This document shows positions 23,741 through 36,686 of a DNA stretch of 64,000 bases, piece by piece. The notes beneath the pieces are model-generated. The model was not told where the DNA came from and did not search any database. It saw only the letters and a program-made list of their open reading frames with translations. The first letter of the stretch is position 1, and each line of letters starts with the position of its first letter. This DNA is from Carettochelys insculpta (lineage: Eukaryota > Chordata > Testudines > Carettochelyidae): positions 252,138,501 to 252,202,500 of the forward strand of contig NC_134137.1 of assembly GCF_033958435.1 (NCBI RefSeq), in the 5' to 3' direction. Both the position numbers and the translations under genes were made by a program.

Positions 23741-24122
23741 TGTTGGGGGTGGGGTGCCACCTGTCATTCCTAAAATCCTGGAACTGGAATTTAACCTATC
23801 TTCTACAAAAGAAAGTTTAAGGGCTAACACCTGTGTATTAACAAACATGTAAATCTCAGCCGGGGTGGAGCATTCATGTAATGTTTAGACTATTGGCTTA
23901 TTGTGCTCATTATGACTTGCTGCTAGCATCTATCCAGGGGCCCAGGAACTCCCGCCCTGTCACTTCACTCTGCCTCTCGGCACCCTATATAATTCATTGT
24001 AATCAGCTGTTTGTCCCCCTCTCTGAGCTTAACAAGTGAAGAGACACACTTCTCCAGCTGGGCGTAATAAAGGCCTTGTATGTGAATCTACACAGTGTCA
24101 AACTTCTGTTCCTTCACTCACA
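23741..24122 (+). mobile_element. Candidate solo LTR
   Basis: Begins TGTTGGGG and ends CTTCACTCACA (the TGT...ACA form of LTR ends). It has a TATA box CTATATAA at 23994-24001 and the polyadenylation signal AATAAA at 24066-24071, spaced as in an LTR. No exact target duplication is visible and no second LTR was found. It abuts the 3' end of the next CR1. The endogenous retrovirus class is undetermined. Confidence 0.5.
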
Positions 24123-24127
24123 AAAGT

Positions 24128-26815
24128 CATAGAATCATAGAACAATAGAGCTGGAAGGGACCTAAAAAAGGCATCAAGTCCAGCTCTCTGCCCTAGACAG
24201 GACCAAACCCATCAGATCAGCCCAGCCAGGGCTTTGTCGAGGCGAGACTTAAACACCTCCAGGGATGGAGAGTCCACTACTTCCCTGGGTAGACCATTCC
24301 AAACTCTTCACCGCTCTCCTAATGAAGTCTGTTATCAAGTCCCACCTCAGTCTTCTGTTCTGCAGACTAAACAGTCCCAATTCCCTTAACCTTTCTTCAT
24401 AGGTCATATGTTCCAGCCCCCTAATTATTTTAGTCACCCTCCGCTGGACCCTCTCCAGTATATCCACATTATTCCTACAACTGGGGGCCCAGAACTGGAC
24501 ACACTACTCCAGATGCAGCCTCACCAAAGCTGAATAAAGAGGAATAATCACTTCTCTGGATCTACTGGCAACGCTCCTCTTGATGCAACCTAATATGCCA
24601 TCAGCCTTCTTGGCTACAATGGCACACTGTTGACTCACGTCCAGCTTCTCGTCCGCTACAACTCCCAGGTCCTTTTCTGCAGAACTACTACTGAGCCAGT
24701 CGGACCCCAGCCTGTAACAATGCTTGGGATTCTTTCAGCCCAAGTGCAGGACTCTGCACTTGTCCTTATTGAACTTCATCAGATTTCTTGCAGCCCAGTC
24801 TTCCAATTTGTCTAAGTCACTCTGGACCCTATCCCTACCCTCCAGTGTATCTACCTCTCCCCCCTAGCTTAGTGTCATCCGCAAACTTGCTGAGGGTGCA
24901 ATCCAACCCCTCATCCAGGTCACTGATAAATATGTGGAACAGAACAGGAGTGCCTTGGGGCACTCCACTAGAAACTGACCGCCATCCCGACATCGAGCCG
25001 TTGATCACTACCCGCTGGGCCCAACCTTCTAGCCAGCTTTCTACCTATCTTACTGTCCATTTATCCAATCCACATGCCTTTAAGTTGCTGACAAAAATAT
25101 TGTGGGAGACCATATCAAAAGCTTTGCTGAGGTCAAGATAAATCACATCCATTGATTTTCCCCTATCCACAGAGCCAGTTATCTCATCGTAGAAACTAAT
25201 CAGATTGGTCAGGCATGGCTTGCCCTTCATGAATCCATGCTGACTATTCCTGATCACTTTCCCCTCCTCCAAATGCCTCAAAATGACTTCCTTGAGGACC
25301 CCTCCATGGTTTTTCCAGGGACTGACCAGCCTATAGTTCCGTGGATCATCCTTCTTCCCTTTTTTAATGATGGGCACTACATTTTCCTTTTTCCAGTCAT
25401 CCGGGATCTCTCCTGATCTCCACAACTTTTCAAAGATAATGGCCAAGGGCTCATCAATGACATATGCCAACTCCCTCAGAACCCTCGGATGAATTAGGTC
25501 CGCGCCCATGGATTTATGTATGTTTAGCTTTTTTAGATAGCTCCTAACCTGTTCTTTCCCCACCAAAGGCTGTCCACCTTCATCCACAGTGCATCACTTA
25601 TCACATTAATCTGGGAGCTGTCCTTGTTTGTGTGTGAAAACAGAGGCAAAGAAAACATTAAGTACTTCAGCTTTCCCTACATCATCTGTCACTGGATTAT
25701 CTCCCTCATCCAGTAGGGGCCCCACACCCTCTCTGATCCCCTTCTTCTTGGTAACATGCCTGTAGAAACTTTTCTTGTTATCCTTCACATTCCTCGTGAG
25801 TCGCAATTCCAGTTGTACTTTCACCTTCCTGATAACTGCCCTGCATTCTTGAGCTATACATTTCTATCCCTCCCTAGACATCTGTCCAAGTTTCCACTTT
25901 TTGTAAGCTCCCTTTTTGTGCCTAAGTTTTCCGAGGATTTCCCCAGTAAGCCAGTCTGGTCTCCTACCATATTTACTTCTCTTGCTGCGCATTGGGACGG
26001 TTTCTTTCTGCGCTTTCAATAGGGCTTCCTTAAAATGCTGCCAGTTTTCCTGGACTCCTTTTCCCTTCATGGTTACATCCCAGGGGATTCTGCCCATCAG
26101 GTTCTTGAAGGAGTCAAAGACTGCTTTTCTGAAGTCCAAGGTGTGTAATTTACTGCTCTCTTTCCTTCCTTTGGTCAGCATCCTGAAGTCTACCATCTCA
26201 TGACCACTGCTTCCCAGGTTGTCACCCACCTCTACCTTCCCGATTAGTTCTTCCCTGTTTGTAAGCAGCAGGTTGAGCCACGCACAACCTCTGGTCAGGT
26301 CCTTCAGCACTTGTATCAAGAAGTGATCCCCAACATTCTCCAGAAACTTCCTGGACTGCTTGTGTACTGCCGTATTGGGCTCCCAACAGATGTCAGGGTA
26401 ATTAAAGTCTCCCATGATAATGAGAGTCTGCGATACAGAAACTTCTCTCAGTTGTCCAAAAAAGTCTCATCTACCTCATCATCCTGATTTGGCGGCCTGT
26501 AGCAGACACCAACCACCACATCTCCAGAGCTGCCTACACCACTAAGCTTGACCCATAGATTCTCAACAGGCTTTTCTCCCTCTATGTATGGGAGTTGCAA
26601 GTAATCATAGTGCTCTCTTACATACAGTGCAACTCCTCCTCCTTCCTTGCCTGTTCTTCCTGAACAGTTTATACTTTTTTATGACAGCGCTGCAGTCATG
26701 CGAGTCATCCCACCAAGTCTCTGTTATCCCAATCAAGTCATGGTTCTTGGACTGAGCCAGGGCTTCTAATTCCTCCTGCTTGTTACCCAGGCTTCTGGCA
26801 TCTTACTGAAGGAAC
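24128..26815 (-). mobile_element. CR1 LINE, ATTCTATG-tail type (CR1-C)
   Basis: Minus-strand CR1 about 2.7 kb long. The 3' end at 24128 reads, in reverse, CATAGAATCATAGAA then GAGCTGGAAGGGACC. The 5' truncation is at about 26815, within the endonuclease domain. Confidence 0.94.
24249..26780 (-). pseudogene. CR1 ORF2: endonuclease and reverse transcriptase, broken
   Basis: Reading leftward: endonuclease remnants with GVCYRPPNQDDEVDE (about 26510-26465), MGDFNYPDICWE (26415 down) and GSSGHEMVDF (about 26210-26180); then RT with DWKKENVVPIIKKGKKDD (about 25400-25345), YLDLSKAFDMVSHN (about 25145-25105), [13 protein letters not shown] (about 24970-24930) and the catalytic FADD at 24873-24884; the C-terminal part is near 24467-24249 ([14 protein letters not shown]). 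At least four frame breaks. Same family role as CR1-B but with a different tail type. Confidence 0.92.
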
Positions 26816-27187
26816 ACAAGCATACAATAGAATGGTTTAATGGCTTCATGGTGAAGAATAGGGTTTAGCTTTCTGTTTAGGGAGATTATTAAAGTCTTTA
26901 GTTATCTCTGAAATCAGTCATGTATATGAATCATTTTAAGGAGCACAGTCAAAAGTCACATACTTGGCATTTCACATGGGGCTACATTCCATGGGAAAGT
27001 TTAACATGGAGCAATTTTTTTTAAAACATACAAGTAAGAATGCAACCTTTTGTCTTTTTCACCTCAATTTTTTTTTAACCATGGAGATTTACAAAACACA
27101 AAATCTTTATGGAAACCTTCTGTTCTCCAAAACCATTTCCGTGGGTCCTCAGCACTGGGATATTTGCTCAGGGCGTATCATATTCCA

Positions 27188-27406
27188 AAAAGAACAAAAA
27201 AGCAGTCATGTAGCACTTCAAAGACTAACAAAATAATGTATTAGGTGACGAGCTTTCATGGAACAGATCCACTTCGTCAGATCAAGAAGTGAGTCTGTTG
27301 CAAGAAAACTCATCACCTAATACATTATTTTGATAGTCTTTAAAGTGCTACATGACAGCTGGTTTGTTTTGTTAGAATACAGACTAACAGAGCTACTTCT
27401 CTGTCA
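27188..27406. mobile_element. Inverted Penelope 3'-tail palindrome (PLE-4)
   Basis: The left arm (minus tail) starts at AGAACAAAAAAGCAGTC, i.e. short of the terminus. The right arm (plus tail) runs to the full terminus CAGACTAACAGAGCTACTTC. ATATTCCA at 27180-27187 recurs at 27407-27414, and the match continues as 12 of 13 bases, a target duplication of about the same size as at PLE-2. The left arm carries a hammerhead-like core in reverse: CTGACGA, a GTGGA/TCCAT stem and GAAA. Confidence 0.82.
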
Positions 27407-27414
27407 ATATTCCA

Positions 27415-30400
27415 GAAAGGTTACACAAATTGTCTATATGTGAAAGCATGGATGCCATCAGGGGGTTGGAAATAGGGCTGAGCAGTAGAGTTCCTGGCTC
27501 ACTACCTGCCTTTTGCACTACAAACTCACGTTCAACTTCAACCTAGAATCACGGACAAGTCACACATCCAGATCTGCCATTTAACTTTCAAAATACTTAG
27601 TTTAACACTTTGATTTAACACACCAACTTTCCCACTGCAGGTATGACTGCTGGCAATATCTCTTCCTCTAGAGGTGATCAGAGTTAAGGTGCTTTTGAGG
27701 GGACCTGAATAGGCGCCCTAAGAACGGACAGAAATTGAAGCCATGGAATTGTGTAACCATGGCATCTGAGCATGTGTTCAGGTGCTGAGGTATATGAACA
27801 GAGGTTGGCATGGGTAAGAATATGTGCTTAGTGGTGATTTCCCTTTCGCGTGTCTGGAGATTCCTTGATTTTGAGTTAATAATGTGTATGTATGTTGTAG
27901 TATATTGGAGGGTCAGTGTGTCTTAAATTATAATTTAGTACCAATTTGCCACATTTTCAAAGATTTTGGAGATGCAAGTTACACTGAAGAGAATGCACAA
28001 AAATGTCTGGCCTCAGGAGTAGTGAGGGTACCCATGAAGGAGGTATAGATTATTATATAGCCCAGAGTATGACCTTAAGCAAGAGGAGCAATGAGAGAGG
28101 AATCTCATTTCAGGCCACCAGCTGCCACTGCAGTACTTAGTACACTAATTTCCAGTGCACTTAAGGCTGGGAGAGACATTCTAAAAGGATAGGCTCTCCA
28201 AACAAAGAAATCAGTTGCAAATAACGGTCACGAACTCAAAGATGAACACCACACAAACACTGTACTGGCAAGACATTTATTTTTGTTCACCAGGAAGACA
28301 GTTCCATTTTTAAAAAAAAATTGCTGTCACACTCTTACTACTAGGAACTGACCCTCTCAAATCCTTACGTGAATAGTCCTTATTGACAAAAATAGGCCGC
28401 ATGGAAATCAGTGGGCTCACACTCAAAGATAAGCACTGCACATGCGTGTATGAGTTTGCAGACTTGGGCTCTCGTTTTATACGAGGTACTATAACGTGCT
28501 GTTACACCCAAAGTTCCTATGGTTTTACCATGACACAGATTCTATCCATTACTTCCTGTCATAATAGAAACAAACTTAAAGTGCCTAGCTACACACGCGC
28601 GCGCGCACGCGTGCACACTTTGCCTAAGCAAGAAATAGGAGGCTAGTTTACTATTGGAGCAACTTTTGCCTTTGGGACACAGTTTTTGACCTCACATCTG
28701 ACATTAAATGAGTTTTCAATCTCTGTTCGCTATAGTTACTATCACCAAGCCATAATTCATAATTTACCAGTGTTTAGGAATATCTGCTCATGGGTAGGTC
28801 TTGTTTGGTTTAGAAGGGAATAGAATAAATTCATTCTTCTAAGAGTCAGTCCCTCCAGACCAGGACACAGCTTACTGTGAAAAAGCTGGGGTGAGCTCAT
28901 GTGCATCGTGACTGTTGTTTTTGTTTTGTTTTGTTTTGTTTTGTTTTGTTTGCAATGGATGAACCCTAGTAGTCATTACAGAGAGCTATGAATTCCACAA
29001 AAGAGCTAGAGGGTCTTTTACTGTTGGTCAGACTGGGGAACAGGTGATTGGATGATGACCTGTAGCTTTATGTAAAAAGCCATGTGCTATTCTCCCCTTC
29101 TATAATCAAATCCCAGAGAAATCTGTGAGGATCTCAGTGTGATCTCTGCGGGGTTTTGGTCCAATTCCCCGCCTAGAGGAGGGTTTGAATCTCTGCATAA
29201 CAATGAGGACTGCAACTCTCAGATCCCAAAGAGACTAAAGATCTGTGGCAAGAATTCCACAGCTATGTGTTGAATTGGCCTGGTCATGTCCTGTTGGAGC
29301 AGCTCCAATGCCAATATCCAAGGTGAGAGGCAGGCCAGCCCTCCACGGCCCGTTGTCTCCCAGTCGCTTCCTGTGCTATCAGTCAGTAGAGGAAAGGGCT
29401 GTCTTTTCCCCAAATGCAGGTGCGTTTTAGGACTTTCCCTTCCCCCAGCTGCTGCCAGCCTGGGGCTGGTGAAGAGGGAAAGGCCGCGAGACTCCCACCC
29501 TGCCCCTTCTCCTTCCACTGTCCCTTGCTAATAGAGCAAATTAAAATAAACATACACATAGAAGATGTCTCTAGGCTGGAGGCCAGGGTAGATCAGGGTT
29601 GTCCTGCCTCTTTCCAGACATGGGTCAGCAGTTATTCTCACCAGTGGTGGAGAACTATGTTTCTGGAAGAGAATGTTCTACATTCTCTCCCTATTACATC
29701 TATGCATTTCATACAGCAAGGTGTGTCACACACAGACAACTAGATGAGGTAGAATAGTACTAAAAGTGATTCCTACAAACTGCCCTTGCTACATGCTGGG
29801 GTCACTTCCATTCTGCACCAATACTTGGGAAAAAGTTTAGTATTTCTAAACAGGTTCACAGCTGCACAGAGCTCCCCAAAGCAACACAGAGGCATATGCT
29901 TCTGAAAAGTGCTATGTTTATCATTCAAGGAAGGCAGACAGCATCCCAGACAATTCAGAGGTTGGAAATTGTTCAAATAGTTAATACATACAGATAATTG
30001 CAATAATGGCAAAAATCTGGCTTGATTTACAAGTGAAAAGGGGGCTGCACATAGGTGGTAAAAAATGCAGTGCTACCAGCGCTAATGACAGCTATGAAGT
30101 CTCAGCTGGCCAAATTCTTTATATTTGTTTTCCATCCCCCAGAACATATTCTATATAAAATACAAGTTAAAAATACAATAAATGAATAAATATAATAAAA
30201 TGAAATTATATATATACACAAATATGTTCATATAATTAAACAAACATATTCTAAGTGGCAACAACTGTGCATATTTATTTAAATTAAAGATGCTTATATG
30301 TCTAGATGCCATCACATCTAATTAATATCGATTTGATTCAGCCCTAGTCAGTTAAGGCCAGGTAGGGTCTATGCTGTTTATTACAAAATCCATATTTCAA

Positions 30401-30981
30401 GGGTGGAGTCTTTGCTTGGCCCTGAGTAGTTAGAGGTTGTTCACTTAGAAATGATACTTAGCAAAAGTTGGAAGGTCAGTTAGGAAACGGACACCTAAAT
30501 GGACTCCTTCCCTCACAAGGTGCTTAGGCACCATACAGTTACTCAGTGAAATAAAGCAAGGGTAAGATCACTGAGATCGTCATTGGCTTTCCAGGGATTC
30601 TGAGGCAAGACACCTGGTCCAAAAATTCTGCAGTAGGTACCCAAAAAATTTCACTATGCTGGTGACAAATTTTAATGCCATGAGCTATCACTGTAGAATA
30701 GTGAAGTAATGTGCTTTGCTGAACTTAAGTCCATCTTATTGACATTGGAGAGTTTATTATATCTTTCATGGATTTCATTCAGAAGGAATGCTGCCTCTGT
30801 TCATACCCCTGTTAGATAACATTTGGCCTCTCCGCACACTATACTTCAATTCTGTAACTATTTCTTGGTCAGGCTTGTCAGCACTTCTATCACTTTCTTT
30901 GAGAGAACACATCTACTCTTTCCACTCTGTCTTTCAAAATGTTTTCAAGACTAAGCAATGAGATGGCTCTTCTTTGAAAAT
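27415..30981. other. No gene seen; simple repeats only
   Basis: Contains an alternating CG/CA tract at 28595-28616 (CACACGCGCGCGCGCACGCG, Z-DNA-prone) and a (TTTTG)n tract at 28917-28951. No coding sequence or known repeat family recognised in the remainder. Confidence 0.5.
28917..28951. repeat. (TTTTG)n microsatellite
   Basis: Seven or so uninterrupted TTTTG pentamers. Confidence 0.95.
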
Positions 30982-31461
30982 GAACATAACGGCCATATTG
31001 AGTCAAGTCAAAGGTCCATCTAGCCCAGTATCCTGTCTTCTGACAGTGGCAGATGCCAGATGTCCCAGAGGGAATGAACAGAACAGGTAATTGTCCAGGG
31101 ACCCAGCCCCTCTCACCCATCCCTAGGCCTCACAAAACATAAGACAGAGACACTACCTCTGCACACCTTGCCTAATAGTCATTGATGAACCTTGCCTATA
31201 TGAATTTATCTAGTTTTTTTTAACCCTGTTGAAGTCTAGCCTTTACAACATCGTCTGGCATCTGGCATCCTTCTTTTTGCTGGTTTTAAACTTTCTACCT
31301 ATTAATTTCATTTGGTGACCCCTAGTTCTTGTGTTATGAGAAGAAATAAATAACTTTTCCTTTTTTACTTTCTCCACATTACTCATGGCTGTGTAGACCT
31401 CAGTCATATTCCCTCATTTCTTTTCCAGGCTGAAAAGTCCCAGTCTTACTAATTTCTCCAG
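30982..31461 (-). mobile_element. CR1 3' end, TTCTTATG type, minus
   Basis: Reverse orientation: GAACATAACGGCCATATTGAG and GTCCATCTAGCCCAGTATCC mark the CR1 tail. ORF2 C-terminal remnants follow to about 31461, including the reverse of a segment reading LFSLEKK (AAAAGTCCCAG at 31434). Confidence 0.9.
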
Positions 31462-31955
31462 TGGCTGCTATTCCATGCATCTCCACAGCCCAGTGGGGCA
31501 GGGTGCTCACTCTCTGAAGGAGGTGGAGAGCAGTCATGACAACAATGGCCAGCAGCCAACCACAGCGTTCAGGATTGCCAGCTCTGGGAGCTGCAGGGGA
31601 TCCATCTGGTGGTGAGGTGGCCATCTGGTCACTGCACTGGCTCTGCTTTGCTTTGGTCAGCTCGGCAGGCCTCAGCATATGCAGGGTAGTGGGTGTTTGT
31701 GAGGGACCCTTTAAGGGGGTGGCTGGCTTGGCCCACTGAGGGTTTGGCAGCCATGCGACCCCACCCATGGCATTTCCTGCTCTGTTCTTTCGAAGCAGCA
31801 GCCAGGGCTCTGTGGCCAGTCTCCTTCAAGAGAACAGAGTGATCTTTTGAAAGAGCGATCTAATTTGTGCCTGGATGCGCCCTTTCAAAAGACAATCTTC
31901 CGGAGGAGGTCTTCCAGAAGATCTTTTGGAAGAGAGCTGTAGTGTAGATGTACCT
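31462..31955. mobile_element. Harbinger-like non-autonomous element, one end only
   Basis: The right end TAGTGTAGATGTACC belongs to the GTCTACACTA terminal-repeat class seen in the MITEs. Next to it are inverted TCTTTTGAAAGA and CTTCCGGAGGAGG motifs. The GC-rich interior has no recognisable protein. The left terminal repeat is missing where it meets the CR1 fragment. Confidence 0.45.
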
Positions 31956-32970
31956 ATAGCTAATTTAGAACCCATTATTTTATATGTGTAGTTGGGATTA
32001 TGTGTTCCAATATTCATTACAAATTGCATTTATCAACAATGAATGTCCTCTGCCATTTTGTTGCACAGTCACCCAGTTTCATGACATCTTTTTGAAACTC
32101 ATCATAGTCTACACAGGAAAGGGGAAGACTGCTTGCTTTGTCTCTCAAAATACCAGTCTGTCAAGTCAGTCACACGATAAAGCTCAGAAGAGGAGAGGCA
32201 AATTTCACAAGTCATTAATTAGACCAGATGGCAGCATAAAAGTCTAATAAACAACATAAGTCAGTTGGGAAAATAAACATCAACAAAATCCTTTTTGGAG
32301 AGAGAACATATATTTTGATATATAGAGAGATTTATGGGAGATGTAATATCAGCGAACAGCGTATAATCACAGTGACTGCAAACATACCATATGCAAATAA
32401 TCATTCTGAGGACTAGAAGGGACGAGGGAAAAGTTAGTGAAATATGAGAATGGAAGCTAATGGCAAAATCTTTAGCTCAGTAATAAACAAGCCCCAAGGG
32501 ATTTCACCCACAAGATCAGTGGTGCAATTATTGTCCTTTATGATCTGAGTAGCTGATTTTGTAGGTGCAATAAGGCATTTAGACATTAAAATTACCTTAA
32601 CTGAATTGAGTTCTTTTCAAGAACAATTTGTGTGCTGGTGTTCAGAACTAGGCCTGTTTCCCACACAGTTCTAATAACTCCTTTTCCAGAGGCACTGAAA
32701 AATAAACTGTCTCAGAAGAGTGTATTATTTAATAAGAGAAATGCAGGTGGGCATTTTAGAAATTTCCTCTATAAATCTGAAGTATGAAAATACACTTCAG
32801 CACTGGAAAATGACTGGGCTTCCATGTCTCACTAATCCCATATCAGATCTGTTCCGTAAATGTGCGTTGGCTTTCTGGTATTCCACCTCTAACTGACAGC
32901 ACTCCGAACTCAATGTGGAAAGTCAAACTGGGTTCCCGCTCAGGACTCGGCCTTTGTGGCACTGAGTAGC
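31956..32970. other. No gene seen
   Basis: AT-rich, nothing recognised. Confidence 0.45.
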
Positions 32971-32973
32971 TCA

Positions 32974-34350
32974 GGCTATGTCTAGATTGCAGGGTTTTGT
33001 CAAAGGAAGTTGGTATTGGAAGATATCTTGCAACAAAACTTCTGTTGACAGATCATGTCCAGGCACCAGGGAAGATCAAAAGATCAACCCAGCCTGGCAA
33101 CAGATTGTGGCCAGACTGCCCAGCCACTCTATCGACAAAATGGCTGCCCGGCACCCCCTCAGCTTGGGTTGCAGGTCACCAGTTCCCTCCAGGCGCACCA
33201 CTGAGACACCCCCAGGCACCTGTTTCCTGCTTCTGCTGCAGGCGTGCCTACCTCTTTGAGGGACACCACAGCTAGCACAGGGCTTCTTGTCTGTGGGTGA
33301 CATAGCTGGTCCCTGGGTTCCACGTCACCAGAGCTGCCTCTCGGCTTGTGCTGGCCCACATGGACACGCTGCAGTAGCTGCTGAGCTTTCTAACAGCCGT
33401 CCGCCTCTTCCTCACTCAGTGCACAGGCGGCTCTGGAGGCACCACACAGACTGGTGGGGCCAGCTGGTCATGGAGTAGTGGGACAACCAGCAGTGGCTCC
33501 AGCACTTCCCAGTGTGGCAGGCCACCTTCCTGGAGCTCTGTGCCTGGCTTGCCCCTGCCCTCTGGAGGCACGACACTCCACCAACAACACCCAGCTGAGG
33601 CCTGCCAGCCCTGTGGAGAAGCAGGTCACAATTGCCCTCTGGACAGCTACCACTCAGTGGGTAACCAGTTCAGTGGGGGAAGTCCACCGTCAGGGCCTTC
33701 TCACAGAGGAAACACTTTTGGGCAGCAGTCTCTGCACTGGAGGGGTTGTCTTGGCAAAGGGGGACCTTTGGGAAGCGGGGTTGGGGGCTGTTGGGGTGGG
33801 GAGAAGCCCCATCCCTGGAGGACTGTGCTGTCTCACCCTTTTACAGCCCTGCTGCTGGTGGGCACCTCACTGGGGGGCTCCCAGAGAGTTCAGGAGGGAT
33901 GGAATGGGGGGATGGGAATCTCTCCAGTCCCTGGGGTGGGTCCTGGGACCCCGAGGCTGCTCCCTTGCAGGCCCAGGGGGGTCTTGGGTTGCCTGGCGTA
34001 CGGGAGAGCTACGTGCTGCATGGCTGCTCCCACGCTCTCAGCTTCCCACCACAGGGTTTCCCAGGCTCCCTGCAGCTTTAAGAAGGGCTGGGGGCAGAAC
34101 CATGGAGCACTGATTGCTGTGGACAGGGAGTCCATGGAGACACCTGCACAGCATCCTAGAGGCCTTTTCTGGCAACCGAAGGCTCCTCAGAACATCCAGA
34201 CCAGCGCTTTGACAACAGATCTCTGTCAACAGCAGCGTTCTTCCTCAAGGCGAGCCGGGTATGGCGCGATCTCACTGTTGACAGAATGCACTTGGCAATC
34301 TGGATGCTCCGTGGGTTTTGTCAACAAAACCCTGCAATCTAGACATGGCC
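32974..34350 (+). mobile_element. PIF/Harbinger DNA transposon, internally decayed
   Basis: 1377 bp bounded by inverted repeats of about 27 bp: GGCTATGTCTAGATTGCAGG at the left, and its counterpart ending CTGCAATCTAGACATGGCC at the right. The 3-bp direct repeats TCA flank it (32971-32973 and 34351-34353). The GC-rich interior holds a broken transposase. The 3-bp duplication, GGC...GCC termini and HARBI1-like coding remnant together support PIF/Harbinger. Confidence 0.85.
33425..33705 (+). pseudogene. HARBI1-like transposase remnant
   Basis: Three frames together give the N-terminal part of a Harbinger nuclease-type transposase: RRLWRHHTDWWGQLVME then a TAG at 33476; WLQHFPVWQATFLELCAWLAPAL at about 33495-33560; LRPASPVEKQVTIALWTAT in a second frame at about 33595-33650; YHSVGNQF at about 33650 in a third; and GKSTVRAF at about 33678-33700. 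The layout of the segments F..LC.WL.P, RPA.PVEK..AIALW, Y.SVG.QF and GKSTV is that of HARBI1-like proteins as I know them. The DDE catalytic region is not seen. Confidence 0.7.
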
Positions 34351-34526
34351 TCAGTGTCTACCTTGAAGTCATTTGGAATGATATTTTGGGTGAAAAAACA
34401 GGAACAAAGATATATTGTGCCTCTGTTCGATTAACTGAATTTTCATTTTCACTCATGTCCATGCTTCTGCATTATAGCTGAGCCTGGAAAAATCACTGAA
34501 ATATCACATGGAAGTCTGCTCTCTGA

Positions 34527-34850
34527 GGCTACGTCTATGTGGCCTGCTGCTGCCGCCGACAGTGTCGTGCAAATTAGGGCACTTGACAATGCAAATGAGG
34601 TGCTAATTTACAAATTGAACACATCATTTGCATACTCTCACGATAGCTGTTCTGGCAGAAACTTCTGTTGCTACAAAACAAGTCGTGTAGATGGGGGTGG
34701 GGGGTGTCTGTTGACCAAAACCCCTCTTGTTGACAGGCCCTTATCCTGACAGAAATGACAAATGAGACACACAATTTGTAAATTAGCACCTCATTTGCAT
34801 TGCCAAGTGCCCTCATTTGCATGAGCCTGCCGGCAGCAGCATGCTGCTGT
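34527..34850. mobile_element. Palindromic MITE, partly decayed
   Basis: The left end GGCTACGTCTATGTGGC fits the same terminal class. The inner arms are inverted repeats: GGGCACTTGACAATGCAAAT at about 34578 matches the complement at about 34792-34812. The right terminus is diverged, so the right boundary is approximate. Confidence 0.6.
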
Positions 34851-36686
34851 ATCCTTAAACTTCCTGACAGATCTTTTTTTCTGGTGGAATGTGTTGGAAC
34901 AGAGTTCTGGCACCATTTTTTCCATTAGAAAACCAAAAAAATTTTCTCTGCCAGTCCCACAGCAGCACAGAGACAGGGGCAGGAGCCCCCATCAGTCCCA
35001 CAGCAGCATGGGGACTGGTGCATTAAAACTGAATACCCTAACCCCTATGAAGAATTGTCAGACTTGAGTTCCAGCATCTTTTTTTCTAGAACAAAAGCAC
35101 TGGGTCTTGGAGATCCAAGAGGCTTACAGACTTTAGAAAGGCAGCTGAAATTTAACCTATTTAACTAAACTGAATGAGGCCAACAAACCTTTTTATGTTA
35201 TTGTGCCCGTCACTAAACTCTAAATTATAACAAAGGTTCTAAAGCTACAAACTGAACAATGGTTAATTTTCATTTTATGGCTGTGCTTTTTTCAAAGCAG
35301 TAAGTGTACCTTTTAAAAAATCTTCATGTTTCCCAAAGAGTAGCGGCTGTGAGACTTGTTCTCAGACATGAACCATGAGACTTTATGATTCCAAGTGAGC
35401 CAGGAGTTAGTCCCAGCAGGCTTCCTCCAGGGGGTGATTTTTCTGAAGTAGATGTTGATATTTCAAGTTCACCTCCATGTTCGTCTTTTTTTTTTCACTT
35501 AATTTTGTTTCCTATTAGATTGTCTTTTTTAAAAATTAGCTCACTGGCTTAAATGCAACCCAAGCCGTTAGTGACTTATTTGATGTTTTTTGTGGCCTGT
35601 GGGAAACGAGTTTGATGGTCTCAGCACAATTGCCAGTGGGAAGGTGTCCATGCCAGATACTGGCCTCTCTTTTGGGGATGCTAGGACTGAATGTGACATG
35701 GAAACATCACTACATCTTCATGTCTTATGGTGGCCCTTCCAGGTGAAAAGTGACAATGATAACACAGGGAGAAACACCATTCTGTATGGGGAAATTCACT
35801 CCTGGGCAGCGCCAGCACAAGGTCAATGCACCTAGCTAGTACAATTTAGCCATTTGTTGGGCTACTGTGAGAACAAAAGTGGGATTTAAGCAGTGTGTAC
35901 CAGTGATGACAACTGGGGGAAGTAAGCACCACCCTCCTTCATGCCAACCTTTCACTCCATAGGCTGCAGAACTGGGGGACGAGGAAATATGGACTGACCA
36001 CTTTTAAACTCTGGGCCTGGGCAAAATAAGTACAGCTGCTGCCAGAGTATTCCTCCTGCTCATGGTTGCAAAACCTCTGGCATTTGTTGAGGAAATGGAC
36101 AGGCCAGAATTTCAGGGTGCGACATTGTGACTTGGGACACCTACTTGCAACACCACTGAAATATGGCTGGGTCACCCAGGTGAAGAGGTGGCTAAGCCAA
36201 GTGATGGTGTGACCTCTTTGGCACACAGGAAGCCTGTCCCTGTAAGGTGAAGCTTGGGTGACTCTTAGAATTTGACTCCCATTGGTACCAGCTCATGAAC
36301 AGTGTGGGTGAGAGGGGAAAGACTCCACAGCTGAGGAAGACCCAGGGCTCTCTGTGGGTAGAGGGGGCTTGTGGATTAAAATGATGTTCCTATGGAGGGG
36401 ACACCAGAGTTTGTCACTCCTCCACCATGATCCCAAGACATATGCGAATTGGTGCCACTGCATATCTGTCTTGTGCTGGCTCTCTACATAGCAGGGAATT
36501 TCACTTTATGGACCAGACTGTTATACCTTTATTCCCAGTGAGTAAGTAGCACACTGGCTTCATTGTGAAGTCCCATTGACAATAATGGAACTTTTAGCAG
36601 AGTAAAGCACTACCAAGCATTAGTAAGGATATCATCATTCAGTCCTGTGTGAAGAAGTGATGGGCACAATAAGAGATGCTTAAGAG
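34851..36686. other. No gene seen
   Basis: No recognised coding or repeat content. An 81-codon ORF at 35590-35835 has no family features I can name. Confidence 0.45.

Noticed and set aside
23741..24122. Complete endogenous retrovirus
   Set aside because: Only one LTR-like end is visible. No gag, pol or env wording and no second LTR was found nearby.
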